Source: Coprococcus ammoniilyticus | GTDB lineage: Bacteria; Bacillota; Clostridia; Lachnospirales; Lachnospiraceae | DNA: 64,000 bases | Reading direction: 5' to 3' | Assembly: GCF_025567345.1 (NCBI RefSeq) | Contig: NZ_JAOQJS010000001.1 | Coordinates: 1 to 64,000 of the forward strand | Shown: positions 8,321 through 16,492 of the stretch, piece after piece | Position numbering within the stretch: the first letter of the stretch is position 1 | How the letters are laid out: each line of letters opens with the position of its first letter | Notes under the pieces: generated by a model | What the model was told of the DNA's origin: nothing | What the model saw: only the letters and a program-made list of their open reading frames with translations | Database searches by the model: none | Made by a program: the position numbers and the translations under genes

Positions 8321-10894
8321 CTATTCGTTCCGTCCGCAGCAGTTCTTATATTTCTTACCGCTGCCACATGGGCACAGATCATTTCTTCCGATTTTTTTTG
8401 CTTTCTTTACAGGCCCTCTGGATACAGTATCATCCTTGTTTGTTCCTGTAACTTTATTTACTTCCTCACGTTCAACCTTCTGTTCAACCTTAACACGAAG
8501 AAGCAGTTTTACTGTATCCTCCTGAATTGCTCTTGTCATTTCATTGAACATGTCATAACCGGCAAACTTATATTCTACAACAGGATCTCTCTGACCCAGT
8601 GACTGAAGTCCGATGCCCTGCTTTAACTGTTCCATATCGTCGATATGGTCAGTCCATTTTCTATCAATTACCTTCAGAAGGATAATACGCTCGATCTCAC
8701 GCATATCTTCCGGACTTGGGAATTCTTTTTCTTTCTCATGGTAGAGTTCCACAGCCTCATTATACAATCTCTCTTTGAGTTCTTCTGTGTCACCCTTTTT
8801 GATCTCATGCTCAGTAAGTGTGATTGGTTCTGTAAATGGAATGATCTCACGGATCATATTGTCAAGCTCTACAATATTCCACTCTTCTGGTGCAGCTTCT
8901 GATGAGCATACAGTATCTACACATGCATTGATATCATCCTTGAGCATCTTCAGGATAACTTCATGCATATCTTCACCGTCTAAGACTCTCCGACGCTCCT
9001 TATACATGATCTCTCTCTGTTCATTATTTACACGGTCATACTCTAACAGATTCTTTCTGATCGCGAAGTTGTTGCTTTCGATCTTCTTCTGGGCCTTCTC
9101 TACGAAGTTCGAGATTGTCTTATGCTGGATCTCTTCGCCCTCCGGGATCTTCAATGTATCATAAAGGCTCATAACTCTCTCAGAACCAAACAATCTCATC
9201 AGATCATCTTCCAGAGACAGGTAGAACTTGGATTCACCCGGATCTCCCTGACGACCGGAACGTCCACGGAGCTGATTATCGATTCGTCTGGACTCATGAC
9301 GTTCTGTACCAATGATACGAAGTCCGCCAAGTTCAGCAACGCCCTCGCCAAGCTTAATATCCGTACCACGACCAGCCATGTTCGTTGCGATCGTAACTGC
9401 ATTCTTCTGACCTGCTTCTGCAACGATCTCTGCCTCAAGCTCATGGAACTTTGCATTTAATACCTTATGTGGAATTTTTTTCTTGCTGAGCATGTGGCTG
9501 AGTTCCTCAGATGCATCAATATTGATCGTACCAACCAGAACAGGCTGTCCTTTTCTGTAACTCTCATTGATCTGCTCAACAATAGCGTTTAATTTCTCTT
9601 TCTTTGTCTTAAAGATAGAATCCGGGTGGTCAATTCTCTGTACCGGAAGGTTGGTTGGGATCTCTACAACATCCATACCATAGATCTCTCTGAATTCTTC
9701 TTCCTCTGTACTTGCTGTACCTGTCATACCTGCTTTCTTCTCAAACATATTAAAGAAGTTCTGGAATGTGATCGTAGCAAGTGTCTTGGACTCTCTCTTA
9801 ACCTTTACATTTTCCTTTGCTTCGATCGCCTGATGCAATCCGTCTGAGAAACGACGGCCCGGCATGATACGTCCTGTAAATTCATCAACGATCAGAACCT
9901 CGTCATCCTTTACAACATAATCACGGTCACGGAACATCAGGTTATGTGCACGAAGTGCAAGAATTATGTTATGCTGGATCTCGATATTCTCAGGATCGGA
10001 CAGGTTCTCGATATGGAAGAACTGCTCTACTTCCTTCACACCGTTTGCTGTCAGCATAACGTATTTGTCTTTTTCATTTACAAGGAAATCTCCGTCTTCC
10101 TCAATTGCTGTATTCATCAGCATATCCATCTTGGAGATCTCGCCATCACCTTCACCACGCTTCATACGTCTTGCAAGGTAATCGCACATCTTATAAAGCT
10201 CTGTCGATTTGCCGCTCTGTCCTGAAATGATCAGAGGTGTTCTCGCCTCATCGATCAATACAGAGTCGACCTCGTCGATTACACAATAATGAAGTCCTCT
10301 TAACACAAGCTTTTCTTTATAGATAACCATGTTATCTCTTAAGTAATCGAAACCGAGTTCGTTATTTGTTACATAAGTAATGTCACATGCATATGCGTCA
10401 CGTCTTTCATCATTTGTAGATGAATTCAAAATAATACCAACTGTAAGTCCAAGGAACTCATGAACCTTACCCATCCATTCAGCATCACGCTTTGCCAGAT
10501 AATCGTTGACTGTTACGACCTGAACACCTTTGCCTTCCAGTGCGTTTAAGTATACAGGAAGTGTAGATACAAGGGTCTTACCTTCACCGGTTCTCATCTC
10601 GGCGATACGTCCCTGATGTAATACAACACCACCGATCAACTGTACTCTATAATGCTTGATGCCAAGCACTCTGTATGCAGCCTCTCTTACAACTGCAAAT
10701 GCTTCTACCAGCAGATCATCAAGCGTTTCCCCATTTGCAAGTCTCTCTTTGAATTCTGCTGTCTTTGCTCTTAATTCCTCATCGGACAATGCCTGCATGT
10801 CAGAATCAAGTGCTTCTATCTTGTCCACAATAGGAGCGATCTTCTTCAGTTCTTTCTCACTATGTGTGCCAAATACTTTTTCAAATAATCCCAT
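8321..10894 (-). CDS. secA: Preprotein translocase ATPase SecA
   Basis: The motor that pushes preproteins through SecYEG at the membrane. Motifs include MRTGEGKT (Walker A, near residue 100), VIDEVDSVLIDEARTPL (Walker B region) and the helicase-type MAGRGTDIKLGEGV and RLRGRSGRQGDPG-like segments. The C-terminus carries a complete SEC-C zinc motif, CPCGSGKKYKNCC. The length of 857 aa is typical. It has its own promoter at 10954-10982. Only one secA is visible here. Confidence 0.98.
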   Translation of the reverse strand: MGLFEKVFGTHSEKELKKIAPIVDKIEALDSDMQALSDEELRAKTAEFKERLANGETLDDLLVEAFAVVREAAYRVLGIKHYRVQLIGGVVLHQGRIAEMRTGEGKTLVSTLPVYLNALEGKGVQVVTVNDYLAKRDAEWMGKVHEFLGLTVGIILNSSTNDERRDAYACDITYVTNNELGFDYLRDNMVIYKEKLVLRGLHYCVIDEVDSVLIDEARTPLIISGQSGKSTELYKMCDYLARRMKRGEGDGEISKMDMLMNTAIEEDGDFLVNEKDKYVMLTANGVKEVEQFFHIENLSDPENIEIQHNIILALRAHNLMFRDRDYVVKDDEVLIVDEFTGRIMPGRRFSDGLHQAIEAKENVKVKRESKTLATITFQNFFNMFEKKAGMTGTASTEEEEFREIYGMDVVEIPTNLPVQRIDHPDSIFKTKKEKLNAIVEQINESYRKGQPVLVGTINIDASEELSHMLSKKKIPHKVLNAKFHELEAEIVAEAGQKNAVTIATNMAGRGTDIKLGEGVAELGGLRIIGTERHESRRIDNQLRGRSGRQGDPGESKFYLSLEDDLMRLFGSERVMSLYDTLKIPEGEEIQHKTISNFVEKAQKKIESNNFAIRKNLLEYDRVNNEQREIMYKERRRVLDGEDMHEVILKMLKDDINACVDTVCSSEAAPEEWNIVELDNMIREIIPFTEPITLTEHEIKKGDTEELKERLYNEAVELYHEKEKEFPSPEDMREIERIILLKVIDRKWTDHIDDMEQLKQGIGLQSLGQRDPVVEYKFAGYDMFNEMTRAIQEDTVKLLLRVKVEQKVEREEVNKVTGTNKDDTVSRGPVKKAKKIGRNDLCPCGSGKKYKNCCGRNE

Positions 10895-10953
10895 TCTATT
10901 ATTCTCCTAACTGTTTTCTTGGTTTCATATCCAAATCTTATTACTCAGGGTAC

Positions 10954-10982
10954 ATAATACCATCATATGAAATTTATATCAA
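10954..10982 (-). promoter_or_regulatory. secA promoter
   Basis: On the minus strand TTGATA (10982-10977), a 17-nt spacer and TATTAT (10959-10954). The predicted start near 10947 leaves a roughly 50-nt leader before the secA ATG. Confidence 0.7.
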
Positions 10983-11061
10983 GAATGAATCTGAAAAGCT
11001 TTGGTAAAGCATTTATGAAATGATGATGAATAATCAACATTCATTCTTTAAATCTGACCAC

Positions 11062-11107
11062 AAAAAAAGAGCCGCCAGCGTTAATTGTCTGGCGACCCTT
11101 CTTTTTA
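11062..11107. terminator. Bidirectional terminator between hpf and secA
   Basis: A CGCCAG/CTGGCG stem extended by flanking pairs, with seven T on the minus strand and CTTTTT on the plus strand. It lies about 75 nt after the hpf stop and upstream of the secA promoter, so it most likely ends the hpf transcript. Confidence 0.75.
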
Positions 11108-11181
11108 TCCGAAAATCTCAGGCAGACATTCTTCAGACTATAGCTTCTGAAAATATCTGTCCCTGTGCAACAGGTACGAGA

Positions 11182-11709
11182 TTAAAATTCTGGTTCGATC
11201 AATCCGTATGTATTACCCTTTCTCTTGTAGACAACATTTACTTCTTCTGTCTCTGCATTTCTAAATACATAGAAGTTATGTCCAAGCAGATCCATCTGGA
11301 TGCATGCATCGTCCGGATACATAGGCTTTACTGCAAATCTCTTGCTTCTAACGATCTTAATCTCGTCATCTTCATCTGTTTCTTCTTCTACAAATGAATT
11401 CTGGAGATATGCTGCATTCTGCTCCTTGTCGATCAATTTCTTCTTATGCTTGTTCACCTGTCTCTCGATTACTTCTAGCACAAGATCGATCGATACATAC
11501 ATATCATCACTTACCTGTTCTGCACGAATGATATGTCCTTTCATAGGGATCGTAACTTCTATCTTCTGTCTGTCTTTCTCTACACTAAATGTAACCTGTG
11601 CAACAGCATCTTCTGCGAAATATTTCTCAAGCTTGGACAGCTTGTCATATACTGCATTCTTTAAACCTTCAGTAACATCGATGTTTTTTCCACTAATTAT
11701 GTAATTCAT
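11182..11709 (-). CDS. hpf: Ribosome hibernation-promoting factor, long form
   Basis: Binds the 30S subunit and dimerises ribosomes into inactive 100S particles in stationary phase. Residues 1-95 are the beta-alpha-beta domain (MNYIISGKNIDVTEGLK), followed by an acidic linker (EEETDEDDE) and the C-terminal dimerisation domain from about residue 118 (RSKRFAVKPM, ending in NTYGLIEP). I start it at ATG 11709, with AAGGAG 9 nt upstream; a longer reading frame to 11775 overlaps the promoter. Length 175 aa. It is monocistronic. Confidence 0.95.
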   Translation of the reverse strand: MNYIISGKNIDVTEGLKNAVYDKLSKLEKYFAEDAVAQVTFSVEKDRQKIEVTIPMKGHIIRAEQVSDDMYVSIDLVLEVIERQVNKHKKKLIDKEQNAAYLQNSFVEEETDEDDEIKIVRSKRFAVKPMYPDDACIQMDLLGHNFYVFRNAETEEVNVVYKRKGNTYGLIEPEF

Positions 11710-11755
11710 GTTGCCCAACTCCTTCTTTTTCGGGTGTCCCCGAATTGATAGTCTT

Positions 11756-11783
11756 ATTATAACATAAACCACCATTTTTTCAA
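11756..11783 (-). promoter_or_regulatory. hpf promoter
   Basis: On the minus strand TTGAAA (11783-11778), a 16-nt spacer and a perfect TATAAT (11761-11756). The 5' leader includes a small CGGG/CCCG hairpin just before the RBS. The AT-rich stretch 11784-11930 upstream holds nothing else I can identify. Confidence 0.7.
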
Positions 11784-11933
11784 GTCATTTTAAACAAAAG
11801 GAAACCGTTTGTTTTTCATTTTTTAGTCAAATTAACAATTAATTTATATAATTTATGAAAACTACACAAATGCATATGTATCTTTTTTCTATCTCCCATA
11901 TTTTCTTAATTTACAGTCTTGTATTCATCGAAT

Positions 11934-12003
11934 GCAAAAAAAGAAAGCCGATACATACCGGGAGAAACAAGAACCTGTTCACTCACCATGTACCGACTTT
12001 TCT
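11934..12003 (-). terminator. Terminator after the NlpC/P60 gene
   Basis: On the minus strand AAGTCGGTACAT (12000-11989 region) pairs with ATGTATCGGCTTT (11956-11944) with wobbles, enclosing about 30 nt, followed by a run of T. It is 17 nt after the stop codon. Confidence 0.6.
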
Positions 12004-12020
12004 TCTATTCTGTTTATCCT

Positions 12021-13409
12021 TTATTGTCCAAGCAGTCTGACTGCCTTGATCGGAGTTCTGTAATTATATACAGATGTCTTGATTCCTGTTGCTTCTGTAC
12101 TTGCATGTACGATCATGCCGCCACCTGTATAGATTCCAACATGTCCGATATCTCCGTCTGTTCCGTAGAATAACAGATCACCCGGTTCCAGCTCTGAAAG
12201 ACTTACTTCTGTTCCGTAATAAGACTGAGCAGTTGCGGAATGTGGAAGTGAAATTCCAAAGTGTGCATATACGGATAATGTAAATCCTGAACAGTCAGCA
12301 CCATTTGTAAGGCTTGTACCGCCATATACATAAGGATTACCAACAAACTGTAATGCATAATTTGCAAGGTCTACACCAGTTGAACCGCTGGATGGCACCG
12401 GATCCTCAGAAGGTGCTTCTGTAGGAGCTTCCGTAGGAGCCTCAGTTGGTGCTTCCGTAGGGGCTTCTGTTGGTGTCTCAGTTGGTGCTTCTGTAGGAGT
12501 CTCAGTCGAAGCTTCCGTAGGGGTTTCTGTTGCCTGCTGCTCTTCCTCCTGCTTCTTCTGCTGTTCTTCCTGCTGTCTTCTCAATTCTTCCTCTTCTGCT
12601 GCTCTTGCAGCTTCAGCCTCTTCTACCGAGATAGCCTTTACTGTATTATATGAAATTTCAACATAATCCGAACTTACATAACCGGCAGTCTCATCATCAA
12701 CCTTTACTTCTGTCCAGCCATCTGCCTGACCGATTACTGAATATGATTCTCCACCAGGGATCATTGTAAGACATTCACTGTCTGCATCTGCCTCGGCACG
12801 TACATTCAAGGTTTCTGTTGTAACAGTTGCCAACTTGCTGCAATGTTCTTCTGCATAAGCACCTGCATCGTCACCATATACAAGGAAATCGTTCTTTATG
12901 TATCCTTCACAGCTACCGGATGCAACCTTTGTCCATGTATCACCTTTTTCCTTTACAAGGGCAATACCATTTGCTCCAAGTGTTCCGACCAGTTCACCGT
13001 CTGCACTTGCTGTAGCACGGATATTAACCTCATCCGTTACAGTTGTAAGACACTTTCCTTCAAACTGTGGATACTTACAGGTTTTCTCTGCCGCTCCCGT
13101 TTCTGTTTCCTCTGTCGCAGCTTCTGTTGTTTTTTCTTCTTTCTTGGTACTCTTTTTTGATGTCTTCTTTGTCTCAGTCTTTGCTGTTTCTGTCTTAACT
13201 GTTTCAGAAGAAGCATCCGTCGGTGTACTTCCATCTCCGGCTGAAGCCGTTTCAAGCTGAACAGATTCTACATATCTGTCAAGCGCTGATGAGAGTCCGA
13301 TCGTTGAATCATCATATATGTTATTTGCTTTGATCACGCCAAATGCCGTTGTAGCTGCCAGACTGACTGTTACTACCGCAACGGATATCTTTCTGGTTCC
13401 TTTGGACAT
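12021..13409 (-). CDS. Secreted SH3 / NlpC-P60 cell-wall hydrolase
   Basis: A predicted peptidoglycan endopeptidase acting outside the cell. Order (462 aa): signal peptide about 1-30; Ser/Thr/Lys-rich stretch; two bacterial SH3 domains (about 116-180 and 193-256) for wall binding; a charged, coiled-coil-like run rich in Glu and Gln; a TEAP-type linker (about 291-331); and NlpC/P60 domain (343-462). The catalytic Cys is in GADCSGF, with His in GHVGIY and IVHAS. I start at ATG 13409, with GGGAGG 7 nt upstream, rather than at 13451. It has a strong promoter and a possible WalR-type box in its leader. The exact bond cut is not shown by sequence. Confidence 0.9.
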   Translation of the reverse strand: MSKGTRKISVAVVTVSLAATTAFGVIKANNIYDDSTIGLSSALDRYVESVQLETASAGDGSTPTDASSETVKTETAKTETKKTSKKSTKKEEKTTEAATEETETGAAEKTCKYPQFEGKCLTTVTDEVNIRATASADGELVGTLGANGIALVKEKGDTWTKVASGSCEGYIKNDFLVYGDDAGAYAEEHCSKLATVTTETLNVRAEADADSECLTMIPGGESYSVIGQADGWTEVKVDDETAGYVSSDYVEISYNTVKAISVEEAEAARAAEEEELRRQQEEQQKKQEEEQQATETPTEASTETPTEAPTETPTEAPTEAPTEAPTEAPTEAPSEDPVPSSGSTGVDLANYALQFVGNPYVYGGTSLTNGADCSGFTLSVYAHFGISLPHSATAQSYYGTEVSLSELEPGDLLFYGTDGDIGHVGIYTGGGMIVHASTEATGIKTSVYNYRTPIKAVRLLGQ

Positions 13410-13422
13410 CTTATTACCTCCC

Positions 13423-13443
13423 TGACATGGAAATGCCATGTCA
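13423..13443. repeat. Perfect inverted repeat in the NlpC/P60 leader
   Basis: TGACATGG (13423-13430), a 5-nt loop and CCATGTCA (13436-13443), immediately upstream of the RBS. It could be an operator or an RNA hairpin close to the ribosome binding site. No T run follows, so it is not a terminator. Confidence 0.6.
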
Positions 13444-13453
13444 TCAAACATTT

Positions 13454-13470
13454 GTTACGAAATTGTTACA
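13454..13470 (-). promoter_or_regulatory. WalR-like direct-repeat box
   Basis: On the minus strand TGTAAC, 5 nt, CGTAAC (13470-13454). This matches the TGTWAH-N5-TGTWAH consensus of the WalR/YycF wall regulator with one mismatch. It begins a few nt after the predicted transcription start of a wall hydrolase gene, a target class known for WalR. The position downstream of the start would favour repression. The assignment rests on the motif only. Confidence 0.35.
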
Positions 13471-13480
13471 TTTCTGGTTC

Positions 13481-13509
13481 ATTATAACAACAATTCAAAT
13501 GCTTGTCAA
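13481..13509 (-). promoter_or_regulatory. Promoter of the NlpC/P60 gene
   Basis: On the minus strand a full consensus promoter: TTGACA (13509-13504), 17-nt spacer, TATAAT (13486-13481). The start is expected near 13474, leaving a leader of about 65 nt with the repeat elements. Confidence 0.85.
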
Positions 13510-13582
13510 CATGGCATTCCCGTGTTTTTGCTTGTTTTTCAGTGTTTTTTAAAAATTAAGATTTATTACATTTGTTACAAAC

Positions 13583-15319
13583 TTAAGAAACAACTACTCC
13601 ATCTTTGGCTTTTACTGTAACGATGGCACCTGTTTTTAATATCTGGGTCGCATTCTTTGCTCCGATGATAACCGGAACATCACGGCTGAGGCCTACGATC
13701 GCAGCATGTGAATTTTTCCCATCCTTTTCACACACGATCGCAGATGCAGTCTTTAACTGTTCCATGATATTATTGCTGGTCTCTTTCATTACAATAATAT
13801 CTCCCGGATTGTAATTTTTCTGAAGATCTTCTTCTGTTTCTGCTACACATAAAGGAGCACATACCGACTTCTCGTTTACAGAAGTACCTTTTACAAGGAT
13901 ATGTCCAACAACATGTACCTTGATCAGGTTGGTTGTTCCGGCAACACCAAGTGGAACGCCGGCAGTGATAACAACGATCTCTCCATCCTTGATGTAATGA
14001 TTTCTCTTCGCAGCTTCTACAGAATGCTCAAACAGATCATCCGTATTATTCTCCTCTGCAATCAGAAGCGGCTGAACACCCCATGACAGATTTAACTGAC
14101 GACATACCTTTTCAACCGGTGAACATCCGATGATCGGACATTTCGGTCTGTATTTAGAAATCATGCGGGCTGTTTTTCCTGATTTTGTTACGGTTACGAT
14201 CGCTGCTGCGCCAAGATCGATTGCTGTTGTACAGGTTGCATGGGAGATTGCGCTGGTGATATCCGGATTCTGGATATTTCCTCTCTCATAAAAACGTTTT
14301 GTATAATCAATATCTTCTTCTGCACGTTCTGCAATCTTAATCATGGTATGGAGTGCTTCTACCGGATACTTGCCTGCGGCTGTCTCACCAGAAAGCATGA
14401 TCGCGCTGGTTCCATCATAGATTGCATTTGCAACGTCTGTTGCCTCTGCTCTTGTCGGTCTTGGGTTCTTGATCATGGAATCAAGCATCTGGGTTGCTGT
14501 TACAACCTGCTTGTCTGCATTGTAAACCTTCTTGATGATCATTTTCTGGATTACAGGAACATCCTCTAACGGAATCTCTACACCCATATCGCCACGTGCT
14601 ACCATGATACCATCTGATACACGGATGATCTCGTCGATATTTTCCACGCCCTGCATATTCTCGATCTTGGAAATAATATTTATATTATCACAGCCATGCT
14701 CATCTAAAATCTTACGGATCTCCAATACATCATCTGCCGTTCTTACAAAGGACGCTGCAATAAAATCAAAGTCATTCTCAATACCAAATATGATATCTGC
14801 ACGATCCTGCTCACTGATGTATGGCATGGACAGATTTACGCGTGGTACATTTACGCCCTTGTGATTGGATACCGGACCGCCATTTACTACACGACAGACG
14901 ATCTTATTCTCGGATACCTGCTCTACCGTCATCTCGATCAGACCGTCATCGATCAGTATCGTATTTCCCGGTTTTACATCATTTACAAGATTCTTATATG
15001 TGATTGAAACCATCTTCTCATCACCTTCAACCTCATCGGTTGTAAGTGTAAATGTCTGCCCCGGCTTCAGTTCAATCTTTCCATTTTTGAAATCTTTTAC
15101 ACGGATCTCCGGTCCCTTTGTATCCAGCAGTGTTGCAACCGGAAGGTTCAGCTCTGTTCTGAACTTCATGATACGTTCCATGTTCCGTTTATGCTGTGCA
15201 TGATCTCCATGTGAAAAGTTGAATCGGGCAACATTCATTCCCTCGATCATAAGCTTTCTCAAAATATCATCATCATCTGTTGATGGTCCTAATGTACATA
15301 TAATTTTAGTTTTACGCAT
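13583..15319 (-). CDS. pyk: Pyruvate kinase with C-terminal PEP-utiliser domain
   Basis: Converts phosphoenolpyruvate and ADP to pyruvate and ATP, the last step of glycolysis. It starts MRKTKIICTLGPS, has the active-site region IISKIENMQGVENIDEI and MVARGDMGVE, and TATQMLDSM. The last 100 residues form the extra domain found in Bacillus and Clostridia enzymes, with GKNSHAAIVGLS, resembling the phosphohistidine domain of PEP-utilising enzymes. Length 578 aa. It follows the DUF1189 gene by 41 nt and probably shares its transcript. Confidence 0.97.
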   Translation of the reverse strand: MRKTKIICTLGPSTDDDDILRKLMIEGMNVARFNFSHGDHAQHKRNMERIMKFRTELNLPVATLLDTKGPEIRVKDFKNGKIELKPGQTFTLTTDEVEGDEKMVSITYKNLVNDVKPGNTILIDDGLIEMTVEQVSENKIVCRVVNGGPVSNHKGVNVPRVNLSMPYISEQDRADIIFGIENDFDFIAASFVRTADDVLEIRKILDEHGCDNINIISKIENMQGVENIDEIIRVSDGIMVARGDMGVEIPLEDVPVIQKMIIKKVYNADKQVVTATQMLDSMIKNPRPTRAEATDVANAIYDGTSAIMLSGETAAGKYPVEALHTMIKIAERAEEDIDYTKRFYERGNIQNPDITSAISHATCTTAIDLGAAAIVTVTKSGKTARMISKYRPKCPIIGCSPVEKVCRQLNLSWGVQPLLIAEENNTDDLFEHSVEAAKRNHYIKDGEIVVITAGVPLGVAGTTNLIKVHVVGHILVKGTSVNEKSVCAPLCVAETEEDLQKNYNPGDIIVMKETSNNIMEQLKTASAIVCEKDGKNSHAAIVGLSRDVPVIIGAKNATQILKTGAIVTVKAKDGVVVS

Positions 15320-15360
15320 AACGCCTCCTAATTTGTTGTTTTTATACTAAGAAACTATTA

Positions 15361-16269
15361 TCAGTCTCCATAATACTCTTCATCCGGCACATGATCTTCC
15401 TGTTCTCCCGCTTTTGTTTCCGGCTTCTCCGGTATCCGTAGGATCTCATCTGCATATAATTTGACTGCTGTGATCAGATAGACAAATGTTATGATCACAC
15501 ACAGAATATACAAAAATACAAATTGTCCCTTTAATACAAATCCTGCGATCAGGATCGCCGCTATAAACCACGGGGTTCTGATAAGTGTGGACGCCTTTAC
15601 GATATCCGAAAAGCCGATCTCATCACTGATACCAAATACATGCTTGAGTGCATTTATGATAAATCCCCATATCAGGGTTCCAACATAATAGACAAATATC
15701 AGCAATACCGCCAGCACAAGTGTAATCCCGATCAATAACGGAGTATCATATTTTCTTGTCAGATTTAATAATGTATCCTTATCATATACATCCCGCTTCT
15801 CGATCGAACGCAGGTGCGAATAAACACTGCTCCAACTGATCCTGGTCGGTGAATCATCGCTGTACAGCAGAATCTCCTGATTGCTGACCACTACCATCGT
15901 CTTATAATGTCCAACCTCAAGAAGTTCATCGATCTCATCTGATTCCGTATCGTAATCCGTAGAATCGATTCTGATATATGCTTCTCCCGGACGTTTTAAT
16001 TCATACTGCTTCTTACAATAAAATCCGTCTTCACTTACACTGAAATATGCAATTCTGTCATCGATCGCATCTGCCAGGCGGTTATATCCGATCCTCTTGC
16101 TGACCGGCATATAAAATACTAACGTCGGAAGAATCACGCATACAAGGATCACCAACAAATGGATGGAAAACCATGTTGCACTTTTTCCTGTCTTAATATA
16201 TTCTGCCGGGTGGACCAGTCCTTTAAACATACCGCCTAATGCCCCAAAAAATCTTGTTTTTTTCTCCAT
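15361..16269 (-). CDS. DUF1189-like membrane protein
   Basis: A 302-residue membrane protein of unknown function. It has one TM segment near 33-54, an extracytoplasmic domain of about 120 residues, then a cluster of about four TM segments between 170 and 275, and an acidic tail. The start (FFGALGGMFKGLVHPAEY) and layout resemble DUF1189 proteins of Firmicutes. The RBS is AAAGGAAC-like, and an extended -10 promoter lies upstream. It precedes pyk by 41 nt; a functional link with pyk is not indicated. Confidence 0.75.
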   Translation of the reverse strand: MEKKTRFFGALGGMFKGLVHPAEYIKTGKSATWFSIHLLVILVCVILPTLVFYMPVSKRIGYNRLADAIDDRIAYFSVSEDGFYCKKQYELKRPGEAYIRIDSTDYDTESDEIDELLEVGHYKTMVVVSNQEILLYSDDSPTRISWSSVYSHLRSIEKRDVYDKDTLLNLTRKYDTPLLIGITLVLAVLLIFVYYVGTLIWGFIINALKHVFGISDEIGFSDIVKASTLIRTPWFIAAILIAGFVLKGQFVFLYILCVIITFVYLITAVKLYADEILRIPEKPETKAGEQEDHVPDEEYYGD

Positions 16270-16301
16270 ATGATGTTCCTTTCATTTTTATTACCGTGTT
16301 G

Positions 16302-16310
16302 ATTATAACA
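16302..16310 (-). promoter_or_regulatory. Extended -10 promoter for the DUF1189-pyk transcript
   Basis: On the minus strand TGTTATAAT (16310-16302) forms an extended -10 about 33 nt before the ATG. No good -35 lies 17 nt upstream, so the extended element would have to compensate. Confidence 0.5.
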
Positions 16311-16423
16311 CGTCATCGACTGACTTGGCACTACAAAAATGCTTTTTTTGTGCAAATTTCTGGTAAAGATTTTATCTGATCTTTTACCTGTTTTTTTCAT
16401 AGTTCTTAAATTTCCCCAGATTA

Positions 16424-16452
16424 TTGACATTTATATGTAAAAAAAATATTAT
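16424..16452 (+). promoter_or_regulatory. Promoter of the GH25 lysozyme gene
   Basis: TTGACA (16424-16429), a 17-nt spacer and TATTAT (16447-16452), 26 nt before the RBS. It is divergent from the DUF1189 promoter. Confidence 0.75.
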
Positions 16453-16492
16453 AAATTAGTTAAGGATAAATAAAAATTGGAGGTTGCTTATC

